Source: Candidatus Saccharibacteria bacterium UBA3829
GTDB lineage: Bacteria; Patescibacteriota; Saccharimonadia; Saccharimonadales; Saccharimonadaceae
Reading direction: 5' to 3'
Assembly (NCBI GenBank): GCA_002393165.1
Contig: DGIF01000006.1
Span: 1 to 13,762, forward strand
DNA: 13,762 bases
The position numbers and the translations under genes are program-made. The notes beneath the pieces are model-generated. The model had not been told where the DNA came from. It made no database searches and saw only the letters and a program-made list of their open reading frames with translations. This document shows, in pieces, positions 12,592 through 13,762 of this stretch. Every line of letters starts with the position of its first letter. The first letter of the stretch is position 1.

Positions 12592-12600
12592 ATTGTACCA
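12592..12600 (-). promoter_or_regulatory. Extended -10 promoter of the racemase-like gene
   Basis: TGGTACAAT on the minus strand (12600-12592), start predicted near 12585, about 21 bases before the ATG. A 26-bp palindrome lies upstream at 12633-12658. Confidence 0.55.
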
Positions 12601-12632
12601 CTTAATCCCGAGGCTAATTTTTTGGTCTTCCG

Positions 12633-12658
12633 AGTTATGAGACATTTGTCTCATAACT
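12633..12658. repeat. 26-bp near-perfect palindrome, candidate regulator binding site
   Basis: AGTTATGAGACA (12633-12644) and TGTCTCATAACT (12647-12658) are perfect inverted 12-base arms with 2 bases between. It lies about 35 bases upstream of the -10 of the racemase-like gene and downstream of the transporter terminator. No T-run follows on the minus strand; only TTT follows on the plus strand. A DNA operator is more likely than a terminator. Confidence 0.6.
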
Positions 12659-12686
12659 TTAAATATGGTCGACAAAAACCATCAAA

Positions 12687-12718
12687 ATCAGGGGCCTACG
12701 GCCTGTAGGTCCCTTGAT
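12687..12718 (-). terminator. Probable terminator of the transporter gene
   Basis: ATCAGGGGCCTAC (12687-12699) pairs with GTAGGTCCCTTGAT (12705-12718) around a short loop, 17 bases past the transporter stop. On the minus strand it is followed by TTTTGATGGTTTTTG. Two positions are G-U pairs in plus-strand RNA but A-C mismatches in minus-strand RNA, so the stem is weaker in the direction that needs it. Confidence 0.5.
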
Positions 12719-12734
12719 GAATTAAGCGCGTAAA

Positions 12735-13625
12735 CTATTTTCTAGGCTTGTCCGTGGCCTGGCTATCGATATCCTGGAGCTCGAAGCGGTATTTTTGCTT
12801 GGCGTTTGGGTACTTCGTGCGATCCACTTTTTGAATAAACATTTTGTACGGGCGGGCCCAAAGTTCACCGGCGCCATAAAGCGCGCGATAGAGCACTAGC
12901 TCCTCCTTGGTCTCACTGTGGCATGCGGTGCCTTCGACCACGTAGGAATCGCCTTTGAAGTGCCGGTAGACTCTGCCCGGAAGTACTGCCGGGTGGTTAA
13001 TCTCGGCCTGCGGAGCCGGCTGACATTCTGTGGCATGACGGCAAAAAATCGTCTTGCCGCAAAGGCCCCAAGCAGCGAGGGCGCCGGCAAAGTTGCCGAC
13101 AACGCAAAGAACTAGCGACCAATCAAAAGTGAAAGCGGCGCCGAGCGTGATGACATTGGCAATCGAATGCTGAAAGCCACAAAAGATAAAAAGCGGGACG
13201 CCGAACAGAATGCCAAGAGGTGAACCTTGACGATAAATAGCTACCGCGAGATACATGATGACGCCGCAGAGTGCCGACCTCAAGAAAAACTCCGCTGAAA
13301 AATCCCAGCTCGCGACCTTAGCGGTGGCTGCAGAAAAGACATCAAAGTCGATAAGGCCAAAGACCGCCCCTATTAGGTAGCCAAAAATGAGGTTGGCAAT
13401 CAATATAGCCAGAAGCTCGCTAGGCTTGATGCCGTCTTCAAAGAGAAAACCGCATTTGCCAGTGAAGAGATTGAGCTTCAGGACGCAAACTCCGAGCAGC
13501 CCAAAGGCAAACAAAAACGGACCGATAGGGGTGCCGATTTTGAGTAGGACGTAATCGCCCAGCCCGATCAACAAGCTGGCGCCCGCCGCAAGTCGTGCCA
13601 CCCTTACGTAATTTTTGAATTTCAT
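12735..13625 (-). CDS. Formate/nitrite transporter (FNT)-like protein fused to DUF1653
   Basis: 296 residues. Residues 1-195 form a six-segment membrane domain with FNT hallmarks: LNLFTGKCGFLFE (51-63, for the LFTGNN motif), ILIANLIFGYLIGAVFG, and CGFQHSIANVITLG (149-162) with the FNT central-pore His (His153). FNT proteins are pentameric channels for formate, nitrite, lactate or HS-; the substrate here is unknown. After a Cys-containing linker, residues about 214-268 are a DUF1653 domain (GRVYRHFKGDSYVVEGTACH, then HSETKEELVLYRALYG, then ELWARPYKMFIQKVD), normally a small free-standing cytoplasmic protein. The fusion is in one continuous frame with no sign of frameshift. Shine-Dalgarno GGAGG lies 5 bases before the ATG. 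Confidence 0.87.
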   Translation of the reverse strand: MKFKNYVRVARLAAGASLLIGLGDYVLLKIGTPIGPFLFAFGLLGVCVLKLNLFTGKCGFLFEDGIKPSELLAILIANLIFGYLIGAVFGLIDFDVFSAATAKVASWDFSAEFFLRSALCGVIMYLAVAIYRQGSPLGILFGVPLFIFCGFQHSIANVITLGAAFTFDWSLVLCVVGNFAGALAAWGLCGKTIFCRHATECQPAPQAEINHPAVLPGRVYRHFKGDSYVVEGTACHSETKEELVLYRALYGAGELWARPYKMFIQKVDRTKYPNAKQKYRFELQDIDSQATDKPRK

Positions 13626-13644
13626 AGTTCCTCCGTTTGAGCCA

Positions 13645-13653
13645 ATTATACCA
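13645..13653 (-). promoter_or_regulatory. Promoter of the FNT-DUF1653 gene (extended -10)
   Basis: TGGTATAAT on the minus strand (13653-13645), start predicted near 13638, 13 bases before the ATG with GGAGG inside the leader. Confidence 0.62.
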
Positions 13654-13668
13654 CTTTTTTATCAGATG

Positions 13669-13677
13669 TGATATAAT
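13669..13677 (+). promoter_or_regulatory. tRNA-Val promoter (extended -10)
   Basis: TGATATAAT (13669-13677), start predicted near 13684, only about 2 bases before the mature tRNA. Its -35 zone overlaps the divergent transporter promoter. Confidence 0.65.
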
Positions 13678-13685
13678 TAAGATGC

Positions 13686-13762
13686 GGGTGATTAGCTCAG
13701 TTGGCTAGAGCGTCTCGTTTACACCGAGAAGGTCGGGGGTTCGAGCCCCTCATCACCCACCA
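13686..13762 (+). tRNA. tRNA-Val, anticodon UAC, CCA encoded
   Basis: Acceptor GGGTGAT (13686-13692) pairs with ATCACCC (13752-13758). The D-arm is AGCTCAGTTGGCTAGAGC. The anticodon stem TCTCG/CGAGA holds the loop TTTACAC (anticodon TAC), and the T-arm contains GGTTCGAGCC. The discriminator A is followed by an encoded CCA at 13760-13762. 77 nt, complete at the window edge. Confidence 0.97.

Noticed and set aside
1..13762. CRISPR array, insertion sequence, prophage or toxin-antitoxin/defence island
   Set aside because: No direct repeat array, transposase, integrase or paired terminal inverted repeats were found; the gene content is housekeeping and transport.

Overview
The window most likely comes from a member of the Patescibacteria (CPR), probably Candidatus Saccharibacteria. 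This is inferred from gene content and style, not from a database match. The signs are: a winged-helix/nucleotidyltransferase-like regulator of a type common in CPR genomes; an MBL-fold protein that has lost its metal ligands; a threonyl-tRNA synthetase without the TGS domain; very compact operons with ATGA or TAATG overlaps; and near-consensus sigma-70 promoters, several placed so that the mRNA would be leaderless. TGA is used as a stop (comM, rimB), which argues against the recoded Gracilibacteria/Absconditabacteria.

Layout. Bases 1-59 hold the 5' end of a tmRNA gene on the minus strand, cut by the window edge, with a promoter just upstream. Bases 60-419 are non-coding but dense in signals: a second, perfect-consensus minus-strand promoter, two hairpins and a palindrome. 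The plus strand then carries comM (competence/branch-migration AAA+ ATPase), infC (IF3, apparently starting at AUC), rpmI, rplT and rpmB, ending in an intrinsic terminator. Next comes rnpB (RNase P RNA) on the minus strand, convergent with the ribosomal operon and separated from it by a bidirectional terminator.

From 3978 to 13625 every gene is on the minus strand. In transcription order (right to left) these are: a formate/nitrite-type transporter fused to DUF1653; a Glu/Asp racemase-like protein lacking one catalytic Cys; an AEC-family permease; thrS-miaA; a leaderless wHTH regulator followed by a degenerate MBL protein and an M50 site-2-type protease; a NUDIX-RNase HI fusion preceded by a structured RNA with its own promoter; and a leaderless rimB-rimK pair. 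A complete tRNA-Val(UAC) on the plus strand closes the window, divergent from the transporter.

Most genes serve translation: IF3, L35, L20, L28, ThrRS, MiaA, RNase P, tmRNA, tRNA and probable ribosomal-protein glutamylation by RimK. The most unusual items are the roughly 130-nt structured RNA in front of the NUDIX-RNase HI gene, the AUC start of infC, the two fusion proteins, and the enzyme-family members that have lost catalytic residues.
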